In this document: piece after piece, positions 1-12,324 of the stretch
How the letters are laid out: the number at the start of each line of letters is the position of its first letter
How positions within the stretch are numbered: position 1 is the stretch's first letter
Notes under the pieces: generated by a model
Seen by the model: the letters and a program-made list of their open reading frames with translations, nothing else
Told to the model about the DNA's origin: nothing
The model's database searches: none
Program-made: the position numbers and the translations under genes
Assembly (NCBI GenBank): GCA_949126835.1
Contig: OX421505.1
Span: 7,448,587-7,512,586, forward strand
Direction: 5' to 3'
Source: Anisus vortex
Taxonomy: Eukaryota > Mollusca > Gastropoda > Planorbidae
Length of the DNA stretch: 64,000 nucleotides

Positions 1-324
1 CATCAAGATCTTGGCTTATTAAATCCAAACTTGGGATACAACTTTTCATAACCCCATTATGATTAGTGTATGTATTTTAGTGGACAAAATGTATCTTGGG
101 AAGCGATTAAAAGTCTACATGCATAATTTTATACTTATTCTGTTTCATAAAGGGAGGGGGGAGTACGAAGCGGGTCACAATGTTTCTTTTTTTTTTTAGG
201 AGCTCAACTAGGATATGTTGACTTTGTCTAGTGTCAACACCGGTAAAGAGAAATTATACACTTTAAATTTATAGCAAAGTGCTGTCGATACAACATTTGG
301 AAAGCTTAAAATGTAGATTTACAA
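1..324. other. AT-rich sequence, nothing identified
   Basis: No gene, repeat unit or RNA signal could be recognised here. It forms the upstream flank of the THAP-like ORF. Confidence 0.5.
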
Positions 325-570
325 ATGCCTGGTAACTATTGTACTATTGTTGGATGCCAAGCAAATGGTATTCGAAGCAGAAGCTTGTCTTTTATTATTA
401 TTCGACGCCCTGGTAATGTGGAATGGGAGCAATATCTTGTCCATTCTATAAACAGAGTGGATCGAGCTTTCAACAAAGACAAAGCCAAGATATGTTCTAG
501 ACGTTTCTTTGAAAAATGTTTTACAAGTGTAGAAACAAAAACAAATAGGTTACACTATATCTACGTATAG
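325..570 (+). pseudogene. THAP-like zinc-finger ORF, degenerate or partial
   Basis: An 81-residue ORF opens with the layout of a THAP DNA-binding domain: Cys6 and Cys11 (C-x4-C), a basic stretch with RRP near residue 28, Trp34, and then I-C-S-R-R-F at 56-61. THAP domains use a C2CH zinc site in which the last pair is normally C-x2-H followed by Phe. Here Cys57 is kept but the His position is Arg60, so zinc binding as in the family looks broken. The usual AVPTxF-type end of the domain is also absent. The ORF stops 15 residues after the motif, with no convincing splice donor. It could be a decayed exon of a THAP gene or of a THAP-bearing DNA transposon. Family resemblance is inferred by eye. 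Confidence 0.45.
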
Positions 571-873
571 GCCTAAACTTAAACCATTAATAATGAGTTA
601 GAATCTGCCTATCAAATTCATATTTAAAATTTAATTTTACTGATATAGTTTATATAGGTATAGGCCTAGCCTACATTATTTTTTTTAAATAATAAACATA
701 CTATCTGTTCTATATCTAATAACTAATACTCATACCGAGTCATGCCCCATTGCCTAATTAATATGTCTATTCATTTATATCTTTATGATAACATAATTTT
801 TATTTATTATTTAATAGTTTTAAAGCATATATTAAATTTTAATTATAATGAGACTACTTATATGTGCCATAGG

Positions 874-914
<41 letters not shown>

Positions 915-2490
915 ATATATGAAAACTTAGTCAATAACACAAACCATTTTCAATTTAAATTAAATATATTATATACATATTAATATTATTAATATTTTAT
1001 TAATATTATATATTACATATTTGTAAATTGTTTTACTAAATACTTTCAATAATATTAATATTAGGAAAAGGATTAAAACGAATCCTTATACCTGGGAGCA
1101 TTAAATTAGTGCTCAAATCTTGCAATGCCTTATCAATAAGTTCAATGGATAGCTGAAATTGAAATTATAATATTATATTTTAGTTTCACTACACAATATT
1201 TATTTAACAACTATTGAAGACCAATACTTCAGCATAAGTCCTAAATATGTAGTTTATTGTTATTTGGTTAATCACTGAAAAGAATTTCAGCACTACTTAT
1301 AAATGTTTCTTTGAGAAAATCTATGTATGTAGTGCCTGTAGGGCCTAATAAAAGGCGAACCTTTTAATGCCACACACTGATCAATTGCATTCCATAAGCG
1401 AAGACTGGCACAAATAACGAAAATTCTTTTCTATTAAGCAATAAGTTTGATATTATAAAAAGGTGAAATTTCAGTTCTAACTTTCACAATCCATCGTTTT
1501 CTTTTGGCAACGGTTTTTGGAAATGAAAGAAAATTGAATCTCGATCAACTTTTAGTACAATCATTTAAAATATTTTTTTATTAAATGATCGAATAAGACC
1601 GGAAATGTTTTTCTTTGCCACCTTTTATGCATACATATTTGTTAAGAATTGTCAATGGATTTTGGTAGATATTGCGTGTACGGGAAGCGAGGGAGGTTGG
1701 GGGGGGGACTTGACTGAATGTGTACGTAAGCAAAAATGTTTTTAGGCACCGGTATAAAGTAATGTGAAATGTGTACTGGTCAAAATGTGAATGTGACCAA
1801 AATGTTAAAAATGAATGTTTGAGAAATGTAAGTTTACAATTTTTAAAATCAACTCGTGTACAAGTTATATACAATTTATGCACAAAGCATCATCAAACAT
1901 TTCAGTATAAAATAAAAAGAAATTATAAATAAGAAAAGAGACAGTTTGTAACAAAACAAGACACTAAATTAGTATTTATATAATAGGAAGACTAAACAAC
2001 AACAATTGAAGTAAGTATTTTTTTAAACTATGATAGCTGGAAACATTTTACAAGATAATTACAAATATATATTAACAATGACATAAACTGGACAAAAATA
2101 TTATTTCGACAACAAATAATGAACAAATCACAAACTAAACAATTACAACTAACAAATATATTTGTAAAAATTCTATGGGATACCTCTCAATGTATTATTT
2201 AGAACAACGCTATCCCATACAATATCATCAAACAACCTAAAATTATTGATCTGAATGTATCATTCACTGAAGAAACAGAGAGTAGGAATAGACAGAATTA
2301 AGAAAAGATGATCAAATGATACTAAGTATTTGCCTCCAACCTAGCCCGCTATCAAATTGCAATATAAAACATGTAAGATAAATGAATAATATTTTTACTA
2401 ATCAATATATATACATTATAATACTATATTGTTTTTCCGATCGGTGAAATTTCGACAGAAAATATTAACACACAGTTCTATTGTGTGATT
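571..2490. other. AT-rich intergenic stretch
   Basis: There is no supported gene. It contains a perfect (AT)n tract near 876-911 and a single G-run near 1697. The 100-codon minus-strand ORF at 1581-1883 is low in sequence complexity and unlike anything recognised. Confidence 0.5.
876..911. repeat. (AT)n microsatellite
   Basis: An uninterrupted run of about 18 AT dinucleotides. Confidence 0.9.
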
Positions 2491-2726
2491 ATAATAAATA
2501 AATAAATAAATATGAGACTTATATAGCGCATATCCCGTTCCCGTTGAGAATAGTTCTATGCGCTGCTGTAAACATAGTGCTGCCTGCTGGCGCAAATACG
2601 TTTACAGGCCCAAAACTCCTGCAGGGCGACAGGGATCCGCCGGTGGCAGGGATAGAACCCGCGACCTGTCCGTTGGTTTTTGGTTGACAGTCCGGTGTGC
2701 CAACCGCTAGACCAGCCGGCCTCACA
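2491..2726 (-). repeat. tRNA-derived SINE, family S1, full length
   Basis: Read on the minus strand, this starts GTGAGGCCGG and has an RNA polymerase III box A (TGGTCTAGCGG) followed about 45 bases later by a box B (GGTTCTATCCC). A non-tRNA body follows, and it ends in a (TTTA)n tail at 2491-2510. That is the anatomy of a tRNA-derived SINE. A second, shorter copy of the same head lies at 26830-26935 on the plus strand. The short ORFs here are incidental. Confidence 0.8.
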
Positions 2727-3361
2727 GTCTAGTTGATTAGAGTTCAGCACACAGGTATATTTTGAATAGCTTATAATTGTCCTTTTAGTTCCTCATATGA
2801 TTAAATATCTGTTTAATCCATCGTCTTAAATTTCATTGAATATTGAAATCCTGTTATTATCTTGTAATTAAAAAGTGTTCTAAAATGTTCAAACTTCCTA
2901 TTTTATAAGAAAGTTCATATTAATAATCACCAACAGTGCAGGTATTAAAGTAATAAAATGTCCAAATGTCTAAAATTATAATATGGGCCTGCACAAAATG
3001 TCCATTCAAATTTCCAATGAAGATTCAGAAAATTGAAAGTCAACAATAAATTTCATTGTTATTATAAATTCTACAATTAAACACTTGCATATTGATGATG
3101 ATTGAAATTTTAATATACTGTTCTTGTAGTATTAGGCATAGCCTATGCAATCAAACGTCTGCTAGTCAAACATCTTGATTTTCATTAATACTGGTAATGA
3201 TTTTTATATATGATAGGACTATGTTTTAGTAAAACTGTCACAATATACTGATCAACATGATCCAAATAAAAGTTGAAATTATGGTCCTTGAATATAATAT
3301 GGTCCTGGCAATTCTAGTTCACCATCGAATCATTCCTTTAAAGTTAGGCTATATTATTATT

Positions 3362-3960
3362 CTATAAAGAAGATCATTGCGTCCTACGCACATCCGTGGT
3401 ATGAGTCTGGTCTTGGATTTTGATTAGGTGTTAAATGATACTATATTAATGGTTTTCCTGTGTCTTTTTTTCAGGCAACCTATTCCATGCCCGGATGACA
3501 CTTGACAATAAAGAATATTTATATATATTTTTTCTCGCATAAGGAATATGAAAAGTGTTATTGTATTCAGTGGCGTAGCTAGGGGAGGGGGAGAGGAGGT
3601 CAAAATTTGAAAGCCCCCCCCCCCCCGCCCCTACTTGAAGGGGGGCCAAAAATGAGTTTCCGAATTGTTTTTTCTCATGTCATAATGTCGAATGTCAAAA
3701 TGCAGAGGCCAAGCCCCCCGGGCCACCAAATCCCTTGCAACGGCACTGCTTGTATTTATGTTTATCAGGAAATGGAAACATATTATTGGTTTTCATTTCT
3801 AAATTAGAATTTAATGCCATATGCAATATCACTTATTTTATTTTCCCTTCTGTCCTTAGTGTTTCTAGGTTTAGTGATTTAACTATCGGTGTTACTCTTG
3901 TCAGTTGTGAATATTCACTAGTAGGCCTAAAGAACCTTGCAGCTCTTTCCTAAATTTGTT
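3362..3960 (-). repeat. LINE 3' end, family L1x, interrupted by a MITE
   Basis: This is the 3' end of a non-LTR retrotransposon, on the minus strand. The decoded residues include YARKNIYKYSLLSSVIRAWN, which matches the C-terminal FFPxxIRxWNxLP-type end of many LINE reverse-transcriptase ORFs. The terminal portion (3362-3567) and the inner portion (3749-3960) are separated by a 181-bp MITE. About a dozen more copies of the family occur in this window. Confidence 0.7.
3568..3748. mobile_element. hAT-type MITE nested in a LINE end
   Basis: The element has terminal inverted repeats CAGTGGCGTAGCTAGG and the complement of CTTGCAACGGCACTG. It is flanked by 8-bp near-duplications ATTGTATT (3560-3567) and CTTGTATT (3749-3756), and the LINE sequence resumes exactly on the far side. 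Eight-base duplications point to hAT transposase. The interior carries C and G homopolymers and no coding capacity. Confidence 0.75.
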
Positions 3961-4679
3961 CAATTGTTGTTGTTGTTTCTTTAGCTGTCTTTATGTATGT
4001 TTAAAAGTTAGGTTATTATTTTTATTTTTATTGTCTTGTTTAGTTACGATTGCCAAAATAACAAATTGTTCAACTATGTCCACGACAAGAAGTATTATTC
4101 ACAAAAATGAAAAGGGGGGAAGGCAGTGAACACCCCTGTTCCCCACCCCCTCCCCGAAAAGAAAAAAATATATAGATTAAAAAAATGTGTTTAATTGCGC
4201 GACTCGACAAGCATAGCGTTTACCCCTGGACCGCATTAGTGACGCGAGTAGTTTTTTTAATATCTTTTTTTTTTACTGGTGTTTGCTGTATGTTGTGTCA
4301 GGGTGTTCATTTAATTCTTAAAACTGTGGATATGGGAATCTAGGAGTTGTTTTTTATTTTAAGAGGAGGATCTTATAGTAGGTAAAGTTGTATTGTTGGT
4401 GATAGGTTTAAATAGTTTATATATGTGTGTGTGTGTTTAAGTGACTGTGTGCTCGTGTATGTATATACGTTTATAATATGTGATGTTATGCATGTGTGTA
4501 TATAATGTGGTTTTGTATATTTGTATGTATTTAAATGTTGTTGAATTTGTATGCCTGTAATAGTGTGAGTGTATGCCTATCAGCCATTTGTAGTATGTAT
4601 GTATGCATGTATGTATAAAATCATATCAACTGTGTGCCTGCCTGTTTGCTTATTGCTTTTTATTTCTTTATTACTCTCT

Positions 4680-5185
4680 CATTGAAACACAAATAGATAG
4701 ATAGAGAGATAGAGATCGATACATAAAAAGATAGATGTAGATATAAATATATATATACAGATAGAGAGAGATAGAGAGAGATACATAAAAAGATAGATGT
4801 AGATATAAATATATATATACAGATAGAGAGAGATAGAGAGAGATACATAAAAAGATAGATGTAGATATAAATATATATATATATATACAGATAGAGTGAG
4901 AGAGATAGAGAAATCGACAGAGATAGATAGATAGAGTTATATATATATATATAGCGATTATTTGATCGAGCTATTGAGAGGTAGATAGAGAGAGAGGTAG
5001 AGATATATAGATAGATAGCTAGATAGATAGAGTGAGATAGATAGATATATTGAGATAGATAGATAGATAGAGATAGAGATACATATATTTGAGAGATAGA
5101 TTGAGAGATAGAGAGAGATAAATAGATAACGAGATAGAGAGATACATAGATACAGAGAGAGAGAGAGAGAGAGGTGAGTAAAGAG
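4680..5185. repeat. GATA/GA-rich microsatellite array
   Basis: This is an irregular (GATA)n and (GA)n array. It includes three near-identical copies of a ~57-bp higher unit (AGATAGATGTAGATATAAAT plus flanks) between about 4725 and 4890. The 189-codon SLSLYLYIYI-type ORF on the minus strand is a translation artefact of the array. Confidence 0.9.
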
Positions 5186-5374
5186 TAAGTAATAAAGAAC
5201 TTACTAAGGTGATTGTGTGAACTACACAAAACAAATTACTAGCCAAATAAAGTTAAAGAAAGAAAAAAATAATTTAAAAAAACCAGCATGAAAATATATT
5301 ATAATCGAAAAACTGCTAAGCAATTATACAAATAACAAAAGCATTTTTTCACGTCGCTTTTCCACGGTTTTCAA

Positions 5375-5615
5375 CATAAAGACCAAAACAATTTCCTTGT
5401 CCCTTATGCGAGGACAAATGCATATAAGTATTCCTTCTTCTCGAGTGGCATTCGGGCATGGAATGGGTTGCCTGAACAAACCAGGTAAACCAATAACTTA
5501 ACATTATTTAAAACATTAATAAAAATGCAAGACTAAACTCGCACCAAGGATGAGCGTAGGACGCAATAATCTTCTTTATAGAAGGAGCGTCTGTAATGTA
5601 TAAGATAAGATAAGT
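5375..5615 (+). repeat. LINE 3' end, family L1x
   Basis: This is the best-preserved copy of the family tail. Plus-strand codons read YARTNAYKYSFFSSGIRAWN and then GLPEQ, followed by a 3' UTR and a terminal ATAAGATAAGATAAG tail. The copy is severely 5'-truncated, as is usual for LINE insertions. Confidence 0.75.
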
Positions 5616-6049
5616 TACTTTACGCCATGAAATAAAATATAAACATGACTAAACTTTTAATTTCATATAAACATTTTGTCTTTATACTCAACATAACAAC
5701 AAAATAAAGTCAATATTCTCGTCAGATTCTAACCAGTGGTGTTTTGTTTTATTTTTTTTAATTATTTTTTTTTGTGTAAAGAGGAGGCGATTGGGAGTAG
5801 AGTACATAGAGTGGGGGAAGGGGAAATCCCCTTAAGGAACTTGTAAGTGGAACACAATGTAAGCTGAAGACCATGAAACTTTATTTACTTTAGCTACAAG
5901 GAGGACTCTGCAAAGAGTTGTTTTTTAAAGTTGTTTTTGCATAGATACGAATGCGCAATGTTTGTTTAGACTGTGGGCTACGTTGAGAGATTTAAAATGT
6001 GTTTATTGATAAATCCCTGCGGCGCATGAGGCAGCAATAAATACCTGTG

Positions 6050-6765
6050 TAATATATCTCACTATCCAGGGCATAGTCTCACTATCGAGGGCGAATATAA
6101 CTATTCAGGGCAAGTCTTATTAACCAGGATAATTCTCACTCTCTAGGGCAAGCCTCACTATCCAGTGCGAATCTCAATATCAAGGGTAAATCTCATTATC
6201 CAAGTTAAGTATCACTATCCAGTGCAAGTCTCACTATCTAGGGCAAGTATCAATATCCAAGGCGAAACTCACTATCTATGGAAAGTCTCATTATTCAGGA
6301 CAGGTCTTACTATCCAGGACAAGTCTTACTATCCAGGGCAAGTATCAATATTCAGGACAAGTCTTACTATCCAAGTCAATTCTCACTATCAAGGGCAAGT
6401 CTGACTATCACGAGCAAGTCTCACTATCCAGGACAAGTCTCACTACCCAGGGCCAGTCTCACTATCCAGGACAAGTCTCACTACCCAGGACCAGTCTCAA
6501 TATCCAGGGCAAGTATCGCTATCCAGGACAAGTCTCACTATACAGGGCAAGTCTCACAATCCAGGACAAGTCTCACTATACAGGACAAGTCTCAATATCC
6601 AGGACAAGTCTCAATATCCAGGACAAGTCTCACTATCCAGGATAAGTCTCAATATCCAGGGCAAGTCTCACTATCCAAGGCAAGTCTCAATATCCAGGGC
6701 AAGTCTCACTATCCAAGGCAAGTCTCAATATCCAGGGCGTCTCACTATTCAGGGCAAGTCAACTA
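6050..6765. repeat. 19-bp minisatellite
   Basis: About 37 diverged copies of a unit close to TCTCACTATCCAGGGCAAG. The variants GGGCAAG and GGACAAG alternate in blocks. The ORFs of 79 and 162 codons over it are products of the repeat. Confidence 0.9.
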
Positions 6766-8187
6766 GTTTCTTGTCAGATTTTGTACAAGGCTTTAGCTGT
6801 TGTTTTGTTTTTCCATTTCGTCTTTTGGTCTTCTTCCTATCTCTCAATCCAGATGGAGTCCATTTCGTGGCTATGGTTGCTTTTCTGAAGTAGGAAATAT
6901 GGTTGCAATATTCTCTAAATATAAACAACTATCACGCAAATATTTTCAATGTTTCGAATCTCCGAAACTTTCTAAGTTTAAATCAATTCCAAAGCTGCAT
7001 CCTATATATCATTATTTTATCGGGATGTATGGGGCAGAGGGGAGGGGGGGGGGTGAGTAGTGCAAATGGAAAAATAGCAGGCAAAATTTGAGCTTTTGCA
7101 CATTACATTATTAAATCTTGTTCAGATATATTTAATCTTAATTCCAATAATTGGATATGAAATGAATGAAATGTTTCAATGTTTGCAATGCTAATTTACT
7201 AAACAAAAAAGAAAGGTCTGCAACGAAATGTAGGCCACACTATCTCCTGAGAAACTACTTTGAACACATGCGTAGGGGTGGGTTTGGTGACTGAGGTTTG
7301 AAGCTATGAGGAAAGAGGCGGGTGGGTAGGGAGGCGTAGGCTATACACTTTTGCTCCCCGCCCCCACCCTTCAATTTCTACGCCTATGAATAATGTTCCC
7401 ACTATTAACACTCCTCTTGTACATACATTTCTACTAAGGTTTTTCTTGCATGTCTTCCTGGTTCGTCTGTCTTTTGTTCAACGAGATCTCACCTTCTCCC
7501 CCGCTATGAATATGAATAAAGAATGTTTCTTAAAACAGGGCCCTCCTGGGTTCTTAGTTTATAAAATATTTTTCTTTTCAAGACATAGGCCCTCCAGGTG
7601 AAACTATACACCATGTTAAGTAAAAAAAAAATATTTATTGCGTTCGTGCGCATTCAACAGAAAACGAAAAAAAAACAATAACAAAAGAACAACTAAGGGC
7701 TGGTAACTCAGTCTTTCTTCTGTGGAGACGTCGAAACTATTGAAATTGATATTCTCTGCAGAGATTTAGCATTGATTTTTTTTCTACAAACGTGTTTTGT
7801 AATAGTTTCAAATTTTAATGTATGAGAGAAATGGGATGGGAGAAAAAAAAGTAGTCCCAGACATTCTTATGTTATTATGAATATTACGTAGGCCTACGTC
7901 ACAACTGAGCGCAGTAATAATCTGAATTTATAGTTTAGTTTGAGTTTCTTATAGAGAAAATCTGAACTCGATTTGGACTGTACGAATAAATGACCTACTT
8001 AAATTGAAGGCCTCATCACTACAATAGGATATGTTAAAGGCTGAAGGGGCATCTTTTTTAATCGTGTATATATGTGTTTTAACTGTAACAAAAGGTAAAA
8101 TTGTGTGCATACTACAGGAAATATTGATTGTAGTAACAAAAGGAAACTCAAATAGAGAACAATAACGATTTTGATAAGAAACATACA
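6766..8187. other. Intergenic, no gene seen
   Basis: Unique-looking AT-rich DNA with G- and C-runs near 7040 and 7350. No reading frame with recognisable protein sequence was found. Confidence 0.45.
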
Positions 8188-8288
8188 GACCCGAGAACAA
8201 ATCCTATAGCCTTCACAGGGATTCGAACCCAGGACCTACGGAATGCCAGCCGAACGGACGCGCTGCCGATCGACCACCTCGCCCCAGA
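8188..8288 (-). repeat. tRNA-derived SINE head, family S2
   Basis: The minus strand gives a box A-like TGGTCGATCGG and a box B GGTTCGAATCC, followed by the S2 body start (GGCTA.AGGATTTGTTCTCGGG). Only the tRNA-like head and the first part of the body are present. Confidence 0.7.
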
Positions 8289-8723
8289 CATGTACAGTCA
8301 GACTAAAGAACAATTTTGAAACATTCAAGCAAATGCTCCCACGCAAGTCTTTTTTCTTTTTAATCTTGTTCCTTATGTTTAGTGTCACTATCAAAGGCGT
8401 CGTAGTGAGATGGGTCCAATTTTCGTTTGAGTTTTTAAATCTGAACATCAATAATAAAAGCACAACGGCATTAACATCACAAAAAGAAACTGGTTCTAAA
8501 ACTTTGCTTACGTAGCAATAAGAGATAAAATAGGTGTCGTTACTTCTTCTGTATAATACCTTCCTTATAAAAATTAAGTTATATGCACGGCGACGCCTTT
8601 GTAAATATTTTATTGCTTCGCTTGTCCTTCAACGCCCCCCATTAACTTCTAAGAGTTTGTTTTTTTAAACGAGTTAATCCATTTCTTGTTTTCTTTTGTT
8701 GACACCCACGTTAGACTAGAGAG

Positions 8724-8725
<2 letters not shown>

Positions 8726-8767
<42 letters not shown>

Positions 8768-9290
8768 AGGAATGGAGAGAAAAGGGAAAAGAAGAAAGAT
8801 AGAGAGAGAGAGAGAAGGAGGTAGAGGGGATGAGAAAATGAATATAGGTTAAGTAGAAAGATAATGTTAGAGCAAAAAAAAATAAAGAAGAACAGGATAG
8901 AGAGAGAAAGAGGTGGAAAGAGAGAAAAAAAGATGGCGTAGGGAGAAACAGAAAGAGCAGAGAAAGTGGGAGGAGATGGAGGGAGAGATACAAGTAAAAG
9001 AAAGAAAGTTTGATAGATAAGGAGAGTGGCATGGGAAGAGAAAGTGAGAGATAGAGAAGGATGGAAGGGTAAAGAGAATGAGAGAAAGAGAGAGAGGGTA
9101 GGAGGGGTAAAGAGAATGAGAGAAAAGAGAGAAAGAGAGAGAAGGATGGACGGGTAAAGAGAATGAGGGAAAAGAGAGAAAGAGAGAGAAGGACTTAGGA
9201 AAAAAAGGAGCGAAGAAAACCAACAAATAATGTAGAGAAAGAAAGAAAGAGAGAGAGAATGAAAGAGAGAGAGGGAGAGAGAGAGACTCA
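8726..9290. repeat. Purine-rich (GA)n / GAGAAA tract
   Basis: Over 500 bp are almost purely purine on the plus strand. A ~60-bp unit around GGTAAAGAGAATGAGAGAAA is repeated about three times at 9070-9180. Serine/leucine/phenylalanine ORFs on the other strand are artefacts. Confidence 0.9.
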
Positions 9291-9663
9291 GATATTCGTG
9301 AATTCAGTGAAGCGTTTAGTGCGTAACCCAATATCCTTTCTCTAGTTATAGCTAGATCTATATTAAATCTATAACAAAAAGTTGAATATCTGAAGCCAAC
9401 AGAAACATAATGTAAAGAAAAACAAAATCGAAAAAAACTACAACACCAAAACACGTATATAACAACGAATTATTAAGAGGGAAAAAAGGCCCCAAGGTGT
9501 AGTTAAATGAATTGCCTCACGCAGTCATGTGAACTGGAGCTTGAAGACACATTCTTGGTGTTCAAGAAAACGAGGACGTTAAAAAAGAAACAGCTTGCAT
9601 AGACAATGTATGTATATATTTTTTTTAGCATATGAAACTCTAGTATACGGTAGATTTAGACGT

Positions 9664-9769
9664 GTTCATGTAACTGAAATTTCAAAATTGCACACCAGTG
9701 ACATAAGCAATGGACTGTTCATGTAACTGAAAATTCAAAATTGCACACCAGTGACATAAGCAATGGACT
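9664..9769. repeat. 53-bp tandem duplication
   Basis: Two adjacent copies of a 53-bp unit beginning GTTCATGTAACTGAAA differ at one base. Confidence 0.85.
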
Positions 9770-9914
9770 GTGCATGTTGGTGCAATGTATAAAACCCGAC
9801 AGTCACTGGAAGCCTCCGACAGCTAGCGAAATATTTTTTTCCTTTTAGATATTATGCTAAAATTGCTTGAAAAACAAACGGGCGATCCTTTTAGATACAA
9901 TAGAATAGACTTGG

Positions 9915-10143
9915 GTTCGGCAACCTACGGCACGCGTGCCAGACTTGGAACGCAGAGAGATTTTCAATCGCACGCGAAGGACCCCAAAAAGGCTTTTACA
10001 TCTGATGGGTACCTGATATTAGTTAAGGGCGAAATACAGTCAGCTGGGCTTTGTGTTGGCCACACTATCCCTTCGTAAGCCGAGGCCACGGAAGCTTGTG
10101 AACGCAGAGTCACAGTTCCTTTAGATCAAATTGGTCTAACGGG
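9915..10143 (+). repeat. hAT-like fragment joined to an S2 SINE 3' half
   Basis: 9915-9990 resembles the 'GTCGGCAACCTA...GCACGC' MITE fragments also seen at 39645 and 46925. From about 10000 the S2 SINE body follows (GATGGGTACCTGA, TGTTGGCCACAC, TCAAATTGGTCTAACGGGG). The SINE tRNA head is missing. The 74-codon ORF across it is not a gene. Confidence 0.6.
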
Positions 10144-10184
10144 GATCCAAAACTTTTTTTTTAACCTTTCCTAGATCCATTAGA

Positions 10185-10445
10185 TTAACGGTCGGAAACC
10201 TTTTGATAACAGCGTGCCAAAGTAGGATTTCTAATTCATTCAGCGTGCAAACATCCTAAAAGTCAACCTGCTCTATCACTTAACATCTCGTGGAATATAT
10301 TTGATTTACCTTTTTTTAGGGGAACTAATATCATCAGAGGTAGGTAGACTCAGAGACACACTCCTTACATATTAACAGATCGTAGCCTCCACCACGATTC
10401 GAACCCAGGACTTTCGGTATGCCTGTTGGCTACCGTGGCATCCCA
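10185..10445. repeat. Degraded MITE and S2 SINE-head fragments
   Basis: 10185-10300 matches the MITE at 13214-13387 (AACCTTTTG, then TTCTAATTCATTCAG). 10375-10440 contains a minus-strand box B (GGTTCGAATCG) of a SINE head. Confidence 0.5.
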
Positions 10446-11437
10446 TTAGATTTAGGAGCCACCATATTATCGTCTAAATCTACTCTACTGTTACATAGAA
10501 TGTTTGTTATGATCTACAACTTTCTACTTCATAAACAAACCCCAAACTTCATCGTCATAATTTCAATCATACAATAAAAAACAACAACAACACTAACACA
10601 CACACACACAGCAAAGATTTAACAAAAACAGACACAAACCCTTTAGTCTGATTTCCACAAAATTCTAAACTTTATTCCAGACATCAGTTAAATTCTAGAA
10701 TGTAATTCAAATAAGTTGTCCGCTAGATCTCTATCTTTCTTCTTTTTTTTTTTCTTTTCAACAGTAGCAAGCGTACATTGTTATACAAAGACTGTAGTTA
10801 GAGTCAAATGGGTTTAAGCAACATAGACACACACACAAAGACATTATCAATACAAAGTAAGAATATTGATCAAGTAACATTGGATTTACAATTTCAATTA
10901 TCTTATCATTCGTCTTATTTCGTGGGAGTATTATGGACGAATTGCAAGCGTTCACAACGTGACATCACATGTGTGCGACCCCACATTAAAAAATACAAAT
11001 ATATAAAAAAAACGAATCGACAATGCACAGATATTTCTTTTGTCCTGTTCTATAGATCTAGGTCTAGATTTGAGCGATAAAAAAAGCTTTCGACATTAAG
11101 TCGCGTCGTTGACTGCGTTAGTATGAGGATATACTTGTTGTTCTATAGACCATAAAGAGATCAAATAACATTGGCAAATTTGTAACTTGAAGAATATTTA
11201 GTGTATACATTTCGCCCGTAGCGTGTTCATTTTTATATTCACCTCAAGCCGGGTAAGTACAATTCTTTGCCTTATTTTTCTGTGATATATTTCTCTCTCT
11301 TGTCTCATTCACAATCAACTTATTTCTTTTAACATCAGCTTTCGTCTTTATCGCAGGATTTAGTGGTGCTGTGCTTATTTTCTCTTTTATAAAAACGTTA
11401 TCAATAATTTAAATAGTCTTAAATGCTACAGACCCAC

Positions 11438-11700
11438 CTAAAATACAGAAGATTATATTGCGTCCTACGTTTATCCATGGTCTGAGTCTAGTCTTACATT
11501 TTCATTAGTGTTTTAAATGATGTTAGGTTGTTGTTTTTCTTGGTCATATTTTGTTCACGTAACCCATTCCATAACCAAATGCTACTCAGAAAGAGAGAAA
11601 TCGTATACAAAATTAATCCTTTTCCACCGACAAATCAATTTTGTTCAGTGTTTCACTAGTGTATAGTGTTTTATTTCTTGGTTCAAATTTAATGCCTTAA
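11438..11700 (-). repeat. LINE 3' end, family L1x
   Basis: A diverged minus-strand copy of the tail (GCGTCCTACG..., TTTTAAATGATGT, CCATTCCATA). A 3' extension reaches the conserved AAATTTAATGCCTTA word. Confidence 0.65.
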
Positions 11701-11961
11701 TTGTGTGTTTGCGTGAAGTGAAAGGGGGGGGGGGGTCCGCCTATTATTTTTACTTTTTAACCGCTTTCTTCAAAGTTTTTTTTCTAAATGTAGTAAGTTA
11801 ACAAATAGTTATACAACGACAAGGACTGAATATTTGTTTTGTAATTCAATTTTTGTTCTTACAAAGTTGCATGGCAGTATAATACTTCCCCGATTTAAAT
11901 TTTTAAATAATTTTGTTTCCTTTTGACAATGGGTATGTAAATTTGTCCCTACAGTCTTGTT

Positions 11962-12156
11962 CAAGGGTGTGCAACAGGCGGCCCGCGGGCCGCAAAACGG
12001 CCCGCCAAGCCTTAAAGTTTGGCCCCCGAAGAGCTACTAACTTTTTTTTTTAATTCGTTGCTTTGATAATGCAAATACATTTTCAGACTGTGTTGCCCGT
12101 ATTGTTGTACAAAATTTCATATGCGGCCCAAAGCAGAAAAATGTTGCACACTCCTG
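11962..12156. mobile_element. hAT-type MITE with perfect 8-bp duplication
   Basis: The 195-bp element starts CAAGGGTGTGCAAC and ends GTTGCACACTCCTG, which are inverted repeats. It is flanked by identical GTCTTGTT at 11954-11961 and 12157-12164. It has a GC-rich GGCGGCCCGCGGGCCGC subterminal palindrome and no ORF. A truncated relative lies at 50056-50190. Confidence 0.9.
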
Positions 12157-12324
12157 GTCTTGTTCATCTAAATTCTCAAATCAATGATTTACATGATATG
12201 TTACATTTTGTATCATTGATTTAAGATATCGTAGATGTATTCTATATAAATTGATTTAATATTATTTGCCCAGTACGCACTAAACATGTATATTTGGGAA
12301 AAGCATATATATCTTAGCTTATAT

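Noticed and set aside
2519..2750. Short minus-strand ORFs as small genes, or the SINE head as a real tRNA
   Set aside because: The region is a tRNA-derived SINE with degenerate arms and a (TTTA)n tail. A second copy is truncated. Not a functional tRNA gene.
4660..5229. 189-codon Ser/Leu/Tyr ORF
   Set aside because: Translation of a GATA/GA microsatellite.
6165..6766. 79- and 162-codon ORFs with regular SLTIQDKSHYPGQ-like repeats
   Set aside because: Frame readings of a 19-bp minisatellite whose unit is not codon-sized. No host-gene context.
8649..9454. 127- and 195-codon Ser/Phe/Leu ORFs that look like membrane proteins
   Set aside because: They lie over a purine-only tract on the opposite strand. 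Composition fully explains them.
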